Origin: Gemmatimonadota bacterium
GTDB lineage: Bacteria > Latescibacterota > UBA2968 > GCA-2709665
DNA length: 64,000 nt
Assembly (NCBI GenBank): GCA_028874335.1
Contig: JAPPJY010000047.1
Coordinates: forward strand, 1 to 64,000
Direction: 5' to 3'
Below, piece by piece: positions 8,483 to 17,442 of the stretch (positions within the stretch are counted from its first letter, which is position 1; every line of letters begins with the position of its first letter). The notes beneath the pieces were generated by a model that did not search any database, was not told the DNA's origin, and was given only the letters and a program-made list of their open reading frames with translations. The position numbers and the translations under genes are program-made.

Positions 8483-9357
8483 AGGTCGGGTTCATCGGTC
8501 TCGGGAATATGGGACAGCCGATGGCCGCCAATATCCTCGGTGCCGGCCACACGTTGACCATCTACGATACACGCCGTCAGACCGGACGCGACCTCGAGGC
8601 GGCGGGCGCGGCCTGGGCCGAAAATGCGAAGGCGGTGGCCGTTCGATCGGAAGTGGTGTTTACCTCCCTGCCCGGCACCGGTGCGGTCGAGCAGGTCGCG
8701 ACGGGTGCAAACGGAGTGTTTTCCGGCCTGGCCGGGGGATCGACTTACGTCGACACCAGCACCATCGCGCCGTCCGCCATGCGCCGCATCTTCGCCGCGG
8801 GGACGGATCAGGGTTTGCACGTACTCGAGGCGCCGGTCAGCGGCGGCATCCACGGCGCGCAGGATGCTGCGCTTACCCTGTTCGTGGGTGGTAACGCGGA
8901 GGATCTGGAGCGGGTGAGGCCGGTGTTGGAGTCGATCGGTAGCAAGATTGTTCACGTGGGACCGGCCGGATCCGGTAATGCGATCAAGCTGATCAACAAC
9001 CTGATGATGTTCGTCAACTTCATAGGCGCGTGCGAGGGTGTGGCGATGAGCGCCAGGGCCGGGATCGATCTGCGCCTTTTTCTGGATGCAATAAAGTCGA
9101 GTATGGGACAAAGCAGGATATTCGAACGCACACTCTCGCTGTTCCTGGACAGCGGTCGAATGGGCGCGAACACCGATCTGGCGGTGAAGGATCTGCGCCT
9201 GGGGATTGAGCTTGGATCGGAGCTCGGAGTGCCCCTGGAGGTCGGCCCGCTGGTCAGAGACCTCGTCGTCCGGTTCCGCGATGCGGGTGACCGCGGGCAG
9301 GATGAGTTTACCGACATGATACCCGATCTTCTGAGGCGTTCGGGCGTGGACATGTGA
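8479..9357 (+). CDS. NAD-binding beta-hydroxyacid dehydrogenase family protein
   Basis: A 292-residue member of the 3-hydroxyisobutyrate/tartronate-semialdehyde/6-phosphogluconate dehydrogenase family, which oxidises a beta-hydroxyacid with NAD(P). The Rossmann motif GFIGLGNMGQPMAANIL is at the N-terminus, the substrate-binding segment is EAPVSGGIHGA near residue 120, and the catalytic lysine lies in GSGNAIKLINNLM near residue 173. The ATG at 8479 overlaps the cupin stop; an ATG six bases upstream is an alternative. The operon context (cupin, FAD oxidase, dipeptidase-like protein) suggests degradation of a small amino- or hydroxy-acid, but the substrate is open. Confidence 0.88.
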   Translation: MKVGFIGLGNMGQPMAANILGAGHTLTIYDTRRQTGRDLEAAGAAWAENAKAVAVRSEVVFTSLPGTGAVEQVATGANGVFSGLAGGSTYVDTSTIAPSAMRRIFAAGTDQGLHVLEAPVSGGIHGAQDAALTLFVGGNAEDLERVRPVLESIGSKIVHVGPAGSGNAIKLINNLMMFVNFIGACEGVAMSARAGIDLRLFLDAIKSSMGQSRIFERTLSLFLDSGRMGANTDLAVKDLRLGIELGSELGVPLEVGPLVRDLVVRFRDAGDRGQDEFTDMIPDLLRRSGVDM

Positions 9358-9423
9358 TCGATCGGCGGCGGCGCATCGCGATGCGCGCACGAAAAACACC
9401 ACCCTACACCATTGAGTACTTCC

Positions 9424-10554
9424 ATGAATATCTGCATCGTCGGCGCGGGAATCTTCGGCATGGCCGCGGCGCTGGAACTCCGCGAACGGGGACACGAGGT
9501 ATCGCTGTTCGAGCGCGGGAAGATACCCAATCCGAAGGCATCCAGTACGGACGTGTCCAAGGTGATTCGGCGCACGAACTACCCGAACCCAATTTACGTG
9601 GAACTCGTCACCCGTGCCGCGGCCAAATGGCACGAGTGGCACAACCGCACGAGCCGGTCGATTTACTTCCAGCACGGCACGCTGATCGTATCGCGCGATC
9701 TGGAAGCGGATCACGAAACTCACGCGGGATGGGAAACCCTGAACCGGATGGGGAAGGACGTTTACGAACTCACGGCCAGCCAGGTCCGCGAACGGTTTCC
9801 GCAGTTCACCGTGAGCGACGAGGACAGTCTCTTCTTCGACCCGTGGGCCGGTTATCTGCGCAGCGGCCAGGCGCTGGAGGACCTGGCGAAGCTGGCGGAT
9901 GAAGCGGGTGTGACCATCCGCGAAAACGCCCAGGTCACGGCGGTTGAAGACACGCGGTCCGGCGCCCGGGTCCGTACGGAAACCGGCTGGCAGAACTGCG
10001 ACCGTGTCGTGGTGGCTGCCGGACCATGGGTGGCCGAACTCCTGCCGGCCATGGAGAGAGTCGTGCGCATTACGCGGCAGCAGATGGCCTTCTTTGCGCC
10101 GGAGGACCCGACGCCGTTCGAGCGCGGTCGTTTTCCGGTATGGATGGTCTTTTCACCTGGCAACCTGTGGTACGGGTTCCCCCATCTGCACGAGGGGTTC
10201 GTGAAGGTGGCGGAAGACAGCAAGTGGGACGACGCCGACGTGGACGTCTCCCGGGAGCCGACCGACGAATTTCTGGCCTGGGCCCGGGAGTTCGTGGCGC
10301 GTCGCATACCCAGCCTGAGCGCTGCGCCGCTGGTCGGCGGCCGGTCCTGCCTGTATACCAACATGGCCGATATGGCGGACGAGGAGTTCGTTGTCGATTG
10401 GGCACGGGGTTATGAACGGGTGCTGATCGCGGGCTGCGGATGCGGCCACGGGTTTAAGTTCGGCGGCGCCATCGGGCCCGTCATCGCGGATGCGGTGGAA
10501 GACAGGGAGAACCCGCTGGGCGATCTGTTCAGGATTGGAAACCGCTTCAGCTGA
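9424..10554 (+). CDS. FAD-dependent oxidoreductase (sarcosine oxidase-like)
   Basis: A 376-residue flavoprotein of the DAO/monomeric sarcosine oxidase family, which oxidises secondary amines or N-methyl amino acids to an imine. The FAD motif CIVGAGIFGMAAALELRERG starts at residue 4 and a 13-residue spacing leads to the ribose-binding VSLFERG. SSTDVSKVIRRTNYPN matches the sarcosine-oxidase-like flavin-contact region, and the C-terminal segment has GCGCGHGFKFGGAIG, the usual site near covalently bound flavin. The ATG at 9424 is chosen over the TTG at 9412 because the Rossmann strand then begins correctly. It lies 66 bases after the dehydrogenase and 12 bases before the next gene. Confidence 0.88.
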   Translation: MNICIVGAGIFGMAAALELRERGHEVSLFERGKIPNPKASSTDVSKVIRRTNYPNPIYVELVTRAAAKWHEWHNRTSRSIYFQHGTLIVSRDLEADHETHAGWETLNRMGKDVYELTASQVRERFPQFTVSDEDSLFFDPWAGYLRSGQALEDLAKLADEAGVTIRENAQVTAVEDTRSGARVRTETGWQNCDRVVVAAGPWVAELLPAMERVVRITRQQMAFFAPEDPTPFERGRFPVWMVFSPGNLWYGFPHLHEGFVKVAEDSKWDDADVDVSREPTDEFLAWAREFVARRIPSLSAAPLVGGRSCLYTNMADMADEEFVVDWARGYERVLIAGCGCGHGFKFGGAIGPVIADAVEDRENPLGDLFRIGNRFS

Positions 10555-10566
10555 GAGGACGATCCG

Positions 10567-11574
10567 ATGGCATTCAAACCGAGACAAGTCTACGACGATG
10601 CGGTGGTGATCGACGGATTGAGCATTTGCAACTGGAACAGCGATGCCGTATTCCGGCAGCTGCGCGCCGGCAATTTTACGGCAATCAACGCCACCGTCTC
10701 CACGTGGGAAAACTTTATCCAGACCATGGCTCATCTCACGGCGTGGATGCGGCGGTTCCGGGAGCGCGACGACATCCTGCAGGTGAAATCGACGGCGGAT
10801 ATACATAGGGCCAAGCAGCAGGACAGGACCGGGATTATCCTGGGATTCCAGAACGCCTCGCCGATCGAGAACGAACTGGATCGCCTCGGCCTTTTCCTCG
10901 CGCTGGGGGTGAGGGTGATTCAGCTGACGTACCACGAGACCAACCTTCTCGGCAGTGGATGCTGGGAGCGGAACGACGCCGGTCTCAGCAATTTCGGCGT
11001 GGATGCGGTGCAGGAGATGAACCGGCTGGGTATCCTCATCGATCTGTCACACGTGGGTCCGCAAACGACGCTGGACGCCATCGAAATGTCGGAGAAACCA
11101 GTCGCCATCACCCATGCCAATGCCCGCAGCTTCTTCGACCATCCGCGAAACAAGGAAGAGGAAGCGTTGAAACGCCTGGCCGAAAAAGGGGGCGTGGTGG
11201 GCGCGACTTCGTACACGCCCTTCCTGCCAAAGGGGTACGATTCTACCGCAGAGGATTTCGTCGACGCGATCGACAATATGGTGGAAAGGATCGGCATCGA
11301 CCACGTCGCCATCGGCACCGACTCCACCCACGAACAACCCATCGAATTCTGGCACTATATCGCGGCGCAGCAGGGAACCAAATTCCCGTCCACGTTCGCT
11401 GACGGTTCCATCCCGTACACCGAAGTGAGCTTTCAGCCCACGGGTATGGCCACACTGCCCGAGTTCCCCAACGTCGCGGACGCGCTCGCCAACCGTGGAT
11501 ACAACGCCGCGGAGATCACAAAGCTGCTTGGCGGCAACTGGATGCGCCTGTTCGAACAGGTGTGGAACGTGTGA
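10567..11574 (+). CDS. peptidase M19 (membrane dipeptidase) family protein
   Basis: A 335-residue amidohydrolase-fold protein of the renal dipeptidase family. Family segments visible are GVRVIQLTYHETNLLGSGC, GILIDLSHVG, ITHANAR and VAIGTDST, holding the distal metal histidines. The first metal motif, normally H-x-D after VIDG, is replaced here by LSI (VIDGLSICNW), and the usual bridging glutamate region reads LGFQNASP. This variant occurs as a subgroup and may bind one metal or act on a different substrate. A GAGAGGA site precedes the ATG. As last gene of the operon it may release an amino acid for the oxidase upstream; that is inference. Confidence 0.82.
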   Translation: MAFKPRQVYDDAVVIDGLSICNWNSDAVFRQLRAGNFTAINATVSTWENFIQTMAHLTAWMRRFRERDDILQVKSTADIHRAKQQDRTGIILGFQNASPIENELDRLGLFLALGVRVIQLTYHETNLLGSGCWERNDAGLSNFGVDAVQEMNRLGILIDLSHVGPQTTLDAIEMSEKPVAITHANARSFFDHPRNKEEEALKRLAEKGGVVGATSYTPFLPKGYDSTAEDFVDAIDNMVERIGIDHVAIGTDSTHEQPIEFWHYIAAQQGTKFPSTFADGSIPYTEVSFQPTGMATLPEFPNVADALANRGYNAAEITKLLGGNWMRLFEQVWNV

Positions 11575-11601
11575 CTTCTCGGAACACACGCGGACACACC
11601 G

Positions 11602-11739
11602 ATGGACTATGCGGACGCCACCCTCGTGCTCCTGGCCGAACACATCAGATCTTTCGATATCCTCACCCTGGACCGCCGCGGCTTCTCGACCTATCGATCC
11701 AGTGAGAATCGCGGCTTCCGCCTGATACTTGATTCCTGA
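11602..11739 (+). pseudogene. PIN-domain toxin, C-terminal fragment
   Basis: A 45-codon open frame beginning MDYADATLVLLAEH and continuing ILTLDRRGFSTYR matches the last third of a VapC-type PIN ribonuclease, including the acidic residues D2, D5 and the T-L-D-R-R-G-F strand. The N-terminal part with the first catalytic aspartate is absent, and no antitoxin lies beside it. I read it as a remnant. It sits between the catabolic operon and the TonB receptor. Confidence 0.6.
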
Positions 11740-11833
11740 TAAACGTAGAATAAATGCAACACCGACGCCGGTAGTCTGATTCCGGTTCACGGTACCTCCA
11801 TAGCGGCTGGAGACCCAATCCTCATTGACTGCT

Positions 11834-14329
11834 ATGTATCGCGGGGATGTTCAGAGATTCGATGGAATAGTGCGATCTTCTTCCGAGAAACTGGGTGCTT
11901 CTTCGGCGGCCAGGGCGTTCTTCCAGGCAATACGCGTCATTGTACCGGTTCTCGTACTGGGTACCGGTCCGGACGCCCTCGCGCAGCCCGCGGCGGAACA
12001 CACCATCAGCGGGTACGTCACGGATGCCTCCAACGGCGAGAAGCTGATCGGCGCCTCAATGTACGAACCCACCCTGCGGGTAGGCGCCACGACAAATCGT
12101 TACGGTTTCTTCAGTCTGACCCTGCCTGCGGACTCGCTTCAGATTGTCGTTTCCTACATCGGGTTTCACAGCGATACCCTGTCGGTCCGTTTGGACCGCG
12201 ACCTGCGGTTGGATTTCGCCCTGAAGCCGCTTCCCCTTGAATTGCAGACATTGGACGTGCAGGCCGATCGGCTTGATCCGATCCAGGAACAGACACGGAT
12301 GGGTGTTGTCGACGTGCCTGTCAGCCAGATTGAGAATGCCCCGGCCCTTCTGGGCGAAGTCGATCTGATGAAGACCATGCAGCTTCTTCCGGGAGTCCAG
12401 TCCGGCGCAGAAGGTACGAGCGGCCTCTACGTTCGCGGCGGCGGTCCGGATCAGAACCTGATCCTGCTCGACGACGCCCCGGTGTACAACGCTACGCACC
12501 TCTTCGGTTTCTTCTCAGTCTTCAACTCCAGCGCAATCAAGAACGTACATCTCACAAAAGCCGGGTTTCCGGCGCGATTCGGCGGCCGCCTTTCTTCGGT
12601 TATGGAGGTTGCCATGAAGGACGGCAACATGCAGGCGTTCGAAGTGGAAGGTTCCATCGGCCTGGTCGCTTCTCAGGTGACCCTGCAGGGTCCGATACGC
12701 AAGGACCGAACGTCATTCATCGTTTCGGCGCGACGGACGTATATCGATCTGCTGATCCGTCCCTTCCTGGATCCCGGCGAGCGGGGAGGCTATTTTTTTT
12801 ACGATATCAATGCCAAAGTCAACCACATCCTGTCGCCGCGAAACCGTGTTTTCCTGAGCTTTTACGGTGGTGACGACCGTTTCTGGAGTGACATACAGGA
12901 CGAGTACACTTCCGGTGCCTATCGAAGCGAGCAGACGACGTCGGCGGATTTCGGCTGGGGCAATTTCACCTCGACGGTGCGCTGGAACATCCTCTTCAAC
13001 AACCGGTTATTCGGCAATCTCACCGGGATCTTCAGCCGCTATAAACTTACCTCAAACATCGACGATCGCTCCACAACCCGCGACGAGGACGTACACGAGA
13101 ACGAGACGCTGAGCCTACGCTACCACTCGGGCATCCGTGACTTCGGCCTTAAGCTGGACCTCGACTACGTTCCCAATCCGGACCACTATATCCGCTTCGG
13201 GGGCAACGGCACGTACCACACCTACAGCCCGGGAGCGGCCCAGTACAGATTCGACCCCGCCAGCGGCGCACCGGAGGATACGACACTTGGCGCTGCGCGG
13301 GCGACAGACGCCGTGGAGTTCGGAATCTACCTGGAGGACGACGTCCGACTGTCAAAGCGGCTGAGCGCCAACGTGGGCCTCCACGCCTCCGGATTCTCCG
13401 TGGGCAGCTCGCTCTTCGGATCGTTGCAGCCCAGAGTTTCGACCCGTTTTCTGATGAATCCGCGATGGGCCCTGAAAGCGTCCTACGCCCGGATGCGCCA
13501 GTATATTCACCTCCTCTCCAACAGCACCATCGGGCTCCCCACCGACCTGTGGCTCCCGGCCACCGATCGTGTGCGTCCCGAGGGGTCGCGCCAGTTCGGC
13601 CTCGGCCTGGCGGGCACGCTGAAACAGGGACGGTACGAACTCAGCCTGGAGGCCTATCACAAGGCAATGACCGATCTCATTGAATACAGGGAAGGCGCGA
13701 CTTTTCTGGCGGGGTTCGGGGAACACCAGGACTGGCAGGACAAGGTGGAAACAGGGCATGGCTGGTCTTACGGCGTCGAAGCGTTTGTGCAAAGGAAACG
13801 CGGCCGCACCACAGGATGGATCGGATACACCCTTTCATGGACGAGACGGCGTTTTGCCCAGCTGAATGAGGGGCGCGCATTCCCGTTTCGGTACGACCGC
13901 CGGCACGACGTCGCGCTGGTCCTGAACCATCGTCTGACGCGCATCGCGAATGCCTCGTTGAACTGGGTGTATGGAACCGGAAACGCAATCACCATTCCGG
14001 TCGCCCGTTACTATGATGAATACGTCAGAGGATCGATTGGCGGACACGAGATTTGGACGCCCAGCGTTCTGCCGTATGAAGCCAGGATCTACGAGGACCG
14101 CAACGGCTTCCGAATGTCTGCATATCATCGCATCGATATCGGTTTCAACTTTGACTGGCGCAGACACGGATTCCGAGTGGGCGCCTACAATGCTTACAAC
14201 AGAAAGAACCCATTTTTCATTTATTTCGACGATTACTATGACTCCGGAACGGATTCAAGGGAGTACCGGGCGAAACAGGTCACGCTGTTTCCGGTTCTGC
14301 CGTGGATCAGTTACCGATTCAAGTTGTGA
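11834..14329 (+). CDS. TonB-dependent receptor with carboxypeptidase-regulatory-like domain
   Basis: An outer-membrane receptor of 831 residues. A hydrophobic stretch ending in DALAQ near residue 51 is a probable signal peptide. It is followed by a carboxypeptidase-D-like beta-sandwich (TISGYVTDASNGEKLIGASM to about residue 130), a plug domain (LLPGVQSGAEGTSGLYVRGG, ILLDDAPVYNATHLFGFFSV) and a beta-barrel that ends SYRFKL with the aromatic-rich terminal strand. The start could also be TTG at 11825. The next gene encodes a DUF4249-like lipoprotein, a pairing seen in FCB bacteria for uptake of an unknown ligand. It lacks the very long SusC type insert, so polysaccharide import is not implied. 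Confidence 0.9.
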   Translation: MYRGDVQRFDGIVRSSSEKLGASSAARAFFQAIRVIVPVLVLGTGPDALAQPAAEHTISGYVTDASNGEKLIGASMYEPTLRVGATTNRYGFFSLTLPADSLQIVVSYIGFHSDTLSVRLDRDLRLDFALKPLPLELQTLDVQADRLDPIQEQTRMGVVDVPVSQIENAPALLGEVDLMKTMQLLPGVQSGAEGTSGLYVRGGGPDQNLILLDDAPVYNATHLFGFFSVFNSSAIKNVHLTKAGFPARFGGRLSSVMEVAMKDGNMQAFEVEGSIGLVASQVTLQGPIRKDRTSFIVSARRTYIDLLIRPFLDPGERGGYFFYDINAKVNHILSPRNRVFLSFYGGDDRFWSDIQDEYTSGAYRSEQTTSADFGWGNFTSTVRWNILFNNRLFGNLTGIFSRYKLTSNIDDRSTTRDEDVHENETLSLRYHSGIRDFGLKLDLDYVPNPDHYIRFGGNGTYHTYSPGAAQYRFDPASGAPEDTTLGAARATDAVEFGIYLEDDVRLSKRLSANVGLHASGFSVGSSLFGSLQPRVSTRFLMNPRWALKASYARMRQYIHLLSNSTIGLPTDLWLPATDRVRPEGSRQFGLGLAGTLKQGRYELSLEAYHKAMTDLIEYREGATFLAGFGEHQDWQDKVETGHGWSYGVEAFVQRKRGRTTGWIGYTLSWTRRRFAQLNEGRAFPFRYDRRHDVALVLNHRLTRIANASLNWVYGTGNAITIPVARYYDEYVRGSIGGHEIWTPSVLPYEARIYEDRNGFRMSAYHRIDIGFNFDWRRHGFRVGAYNAYNRKNPFFIYFDDYYDSGTDSREYRAKQVTLFPVLPWISYRFKL

Positions 14330-14345
14330 AGAGCGGAGCGACTCA

Positions 14346-15260
14346 ATAAAAAACTTACGCATTACAATTGCGATTTTCGTTATCGCTTTCGCCGGTTGCG
14401 AATTGATCATTGAACCGCATTTGCCCGATCACACGCCGAGACTGGTGATAAAGGCATTTTTCACCCCGGACCGGGGATGGGTGGCGTCCGTCAGTCGGTC
14501 CGCAGGTATTCTGGACCCCTCGCCCGGACCCGAGCGACTGGTGACCGCCGCAAATGTGGAACTGCTATCAGAAGGCCGGATCATCGACCGGCTGCCCTTT
14601 CTCCAGCGAGAGCGGATATATGCAAGCGAAAAACACCTGCAAGCGGGCCGGTCTTATACCTTGCGGGTGTCAGCGCCGGGTTTCGAGACGGTTCATGCGA
14701 GTGACATTATACCTGGAATGGTACCGACCACCGTCGTATCGTATCGCGTGGAGACCTCCGATTCTGACCATGGCGAACCCGGTGTGATTGAGATAACCGA
14801 CTTTCTGATCAAGCTCCGGATTCAAGACCCGCCGGGCGAGGAAAACTGGTATCAGATTCGCGTTATCGTTCCGGATCGATGGGGCAGATACGACAAGCAT
14901 TTCTCTACGAGAGACGCCTCCATCGTCGCCGACAACCGGATTGAAGATCCCGTTCTGGAAGGCGTCGAGCCGTTTGTGGGTTCGGAGCCGTTCTTCAAGG
15001 ATGTTCTCTTCGACGGTGAATCCCACGAAATAGAGCTATCGCTAACACACTTCGAGATCGAAGCAAGCCAGGAACGGAAAATCTGGCTCCAGATCCGCCA
15101 CATAAGCGAGGTATACTACAAGCATCTCAGAAGCGCTCTTCTTCAGAAGACCACTGACGACAACCCCTTTGCCGAACCGGTGAGAATCTACAGCAATATA
15201 GAGAACGGGTACGGCATTTTCGCGGGTTACAGCGCGCGCACCTTCGAACTCACATTCTAA
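14346..15260 (+). CDS. DUF4249-like outer-membrane lipoprotein, probable ATA start
   Basis: A 304-residue lipoprotein. Read from an ATA codon at 14346 the N-terminus is M-K-N-L-R followed by ITIAIFVIAFAGC, a textbook lipoprotein signal with cysteine at 18, and GGAG lies 7 bases upstream of that ATA. No ATG, GTG or TTG lies near that point in this frame; the nearest ATG is about 100 bases inside the receptor gene and would destroy the signal. The mature part is beta-rich (VASVSRSAG, YTLRVSAPGF, WYQIRVIV), as in DUF4249 proteins that accompany TonB receptors. It begins 16 bases after the receptor. Either ATA initiates or an ATG was lost by mutation or a base error. Confidence 0.78.
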   Translation: MKNLRITIAIFVIAFAGCELIIEPHLPDHTPRLVIKAFFTPDRGWVASVSRSAGILDPSPGPERLVTAANVELLSEGRIIDRLPFLQRERIYASEKHLQAGRSYTLRVSAPGFETVHASDIIPGMVPTTVVSYRVETSDSDHGEPGVIEITDFLIKLRIQDPPGEENWYQIRVIVPDRWGRYDKHFSTRDASIVADNRIEDPVLEGVEPFVGSEPFFKDVLFDGESHEIELSLTHFEIEASQERKIWLQIRHISEVYYKHLRSALLQKTTDDNPFAEPVRIYSNIENGYGIFAGYSARTFELTF

Positions 15261-15487
15261 CGCGAGTCTCGCAATTCGGGCCTTCGGCCACCTGGTTGTG
15301 GAACGATACATGCGTCTTGCGCCGGGAAGTACTGCTGAGCGGGTCAAAGATGACAACCACTGAGATCAGAATTCCGGATACATTCACGTGGAATCAGAAG
15401 TACCGGAACAGGTGCAACTTGAAACATGCTGTTCAGCGTAGGTTCGTTGCCGCCTCCAGGTATGGACCCGGAACGATCTATGGAGGA

Positions 15488-16681
15488 TTGAAAACCAGAT
15501 TGATCCGTCTGGCCGCCTGCCTGTTGCTGACCGGCCAATTGCCCGTACCTGTGCTCGCTGATACGGAGGCAGGCGGCAAAGCGGTGTCCGCGCAGATCGG
15601 GTATATCGGAGACCTGCTACACAACGCGTCCGGCGGGATACGAAACGGATCCGCCTATCTGCAGAACGTCGATGCGGTTTTCACATTCGATTTCGGGCGA
15701 ATAATTGGAAGCGGGGGCGGGTCGTTGTTCGCCTATCTGCTCTGGAACAACGCGTCGACGTTTTCGGACCGGTACCCCGGCGACGCGCAGGGGGTGTCCA
15801 ACATCGATGCGGAACGGGCCCTGCGCCTCTATGAACTCTGGTACGAACATCGTCCTGCCGACGCGCTGAGTCTGAAAATCGGACTCTACGATCTCAACAG
15901 CGAGTTTGACGCGGTCGATGCGTCGGCGTTGTTCCTGAACAGTTCTCACGGAATCATACCCACGTATTCCCAGACCGGAGAGAACGGTCCGTCGATCTTC
16001 CCGGTGACGTCACTGTCGGCGCGGCTGCAATGGGAATTTGGCAAGGGCAATCTTCTTCGTTACGCGATCCTCGACGCGGTGCCGGGCGATCCGGAAAACC
16101 CCTCGGCCACCGCAGTCAAGCTGAGCAGCCGCGAAGGCGTTTTGCATGCCGTGGAGTACAACCGCGACTTTTCCAATGCCCTCCGTCTGGGTCTCGGTGC
16201 GTTCTCGTACAACGCCGAATTCGAGGCGATTCGTGAGTCCGACGCCGTTGGGAATGCCTTGAAACGCAGCGGTAATAACGGTTGGTACGGATTCGCCGAA
16301 GGCACGGCCAACTTTGGGGCCGCCAACCGGCAGACGCTATCGGCTTTCATTCGCTACGGGGCCGCCAACGGCGCGCTGAATCCCTTCGATCGCTACATCG
16401 GTGCTGGGATGATGATGTCCGGGTTCGTCCCCCAAAGGCCGGACGATCAGATCGGGGTATCCGTGGCGATGGCGAGGTGCGGTGCGGACTTTCGAGCCGC
16501 CAACAACGCACAAAGCCACGAGACCGCCTTCGAATTCACGTATGTCCTTCCGATTGCGGACAGGTTGCAGATCCAGCCGGACTTTCAATACATCCTCAAT
16601 CCGGGCGCTGATCCGGATCTCGAGAACGCCCTGGTTCTGGGTATCCGGCTCGAACTGAACCACGGATTTCACCACCGATAG
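15488..16681 (+). CDS. OprB-like carbohydrate-selective porin
   Basis: About 397 residues from a TTG start; the signal peptide reads LIRLAACLLLTGQLPVPVLA. The mature protein is beta-barrel-like with repeated amphipathic strands. YELWYEHRPADALSLKIGLYDLNSEFD is characteristic of OprB (quoted here only as the segment near residue 120), and the end has LQIQPDFQYILNPGADP before the terminal strand. OprB porins pass sugars through the outer membrane. The start is uncertain: ATG at 15350 would add 46 residues before the signal, and TTG at 15500 would give the shortest signal with GGAGG 13 bases upstream. It probably belongs to the same outer-membrane cluster as the receptor. Confidence 0.72.
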   Translation: MKTRLIRLAACLLLTGQLPVPVLADTEAGGKAVSAQIGYIGDLLHNASGGIRNGSAYLQNVDAVFTFDFGRIIGSGGGSLFAYLLWNNASTFSDRYPGDAQGVSNIDAERALRLYELWYEHRPADALSLKIGLYDLNSEFDAVDASALFLNSSHGIIPTYSQTGENGPSIFPVTSLSARLQWEFGKGNLLRYAILDAVPGDPENPSATAVKLSSREGVLHAVEYNRDFSNALRLGLGAFSYNAEFEAIRESDAVGNALKRSGNNGWYGFAEGTANFGAANRQTLSAFIRYGAANGALNPFDRYIGAGMMMSGFVPQRPDDQIGVSVAMARCGADFRAANNAQSHETAFEFTYVLPIADRLQIQPDFQYILNPGADPDLENALVLGIRLELNHGFHHR

Positions 16682-16852
16682 CGTCCGTGTGCGCCTGTCG
16701 TTCATTCCGCGTCCAACCCATCCTCGGATCACGACTACGTATCATCTGTAGAGAGTTCATTCCTGGAACGGGTCGGCGAAAATGGAAATACGGAACACGC
16801 TGTACAGCTAGCTCCCGTCGAGACGGTATCCCGATTTGATGTGAAAGCCCAC

Positions 16853-16880
16853 TTGACGTGAGTCCGGTTGTATGTATATT
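16853..16880 (+). promoter_or_regulatory. probable sigma-70 promoter of brnT-brnA
   Basis: TTGACG and TATATT are spaced by 16 bases and lie 37 bases upstream of the brnT ATG. The A/T-rich segment around the -10 holds TATGTATA and TGTGTATA half-sites in which the BrnA repressor could bind; that last point is inference from BrnTA autoregulation in general. Confidence 0.55.
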
Positions 16881-16916
16881 TATGTGTATAAAATTATGTT
16901 AATTTTGTGAGTTCGA

Positions 16917-17204
16917 ATGAGGTCGAACGTCGTCTTTGAATGGGATGACAAGAAGGACCGTCTCAACCGGCGCAAACACGGCGTCTCTTTCGCCAGTGCC
17001 CAGCAGGCGTTCATGGACCCGAGTCGTGTTATTGCGGTCGATCGAAAACATAGCACATCCGAAGAAACGCGGTATTTCTGTTTTGGACTGGTTGAAGATA
17101 GAGTATTGACAGTCCGTTTTACGTTCCGAAAAGGCAACATTCGCATATTTGGCGCCGGATATTGGCGCGAAGGACGGAGACGTTATGAGCAAACCGAAAT
17201 ATGA
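16917..17204 (+). CDS. brnT: BrnT-family ribonuclease toxin
   Basis: A 95-residue type II toxin of the BrnT family, a small RelE-like-fold RNase that blocks translation. FEWDDKKDRLNRRKHGVSFA near the N-terminus is the family signature, followed by ETRYFCFGLVEDRVLTVRFT and the basic tail GYWREGRRRYEQ. A promoter lies upstream. Its end overlaps the antitoxin start at 17185 by 20 bases, in the usual toxin-first order. Confidence 0.9.
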   Translation: MRSNVVFEWDDKKDRLNRRKHGVSFASAQQAFMDPSRVIAVDRKHSTSEETRYFCFGLVEDRVLTVRFTFRKGNIRIFGAGYWREGRRRYEQTEI

Positions 17205-17442
17205 AAATGCACCGGCAGAACTTGCGGAGGCAATTGAACAGGCCGAAGTGATTCAGGACTTTCTGCCGCCACCGGACCGGCTTGTCCTCAGGGAGGAAAC
17301 CGTACGGGTGACGCTCAATCTCAACAAGAGGAGCGTGGATTTCTTCAAGTCAAGCGCGCGGCAGAACGGCGTACCCTATCAGAGCATGATTCGGAAAGTG
17401 CTGGACATTTACGCTGAGCGATATCTGGCAGCGCAGTCGTAA
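17185..17442 (+). CDS. brnA: BrnA-family antitoxin
   Basis: An 85-residue partner of BrnT. The C-terminal half, VRVTLNLNKRSVDFFKSSAR and then NGVPYQSMIRKVLDIYAERY, is the ribbon-helix-helix DNA-binding domain of BrnA-type antitoxins, which neutralise the toxin and repress the operon. The N-terminal half is the toxin-binding arm. The ATG lies inside the toxin gene. A terminator follows 120 bases downstream. Confidence 0.87.
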   Translation: MSKPKYENAPAELAEAIEQAEVIQDFLPPPDRLVLREETVRVTLNLNKRSVDFFKSSARQNGVPYQSMIRKVLDIYAERYLAAQS

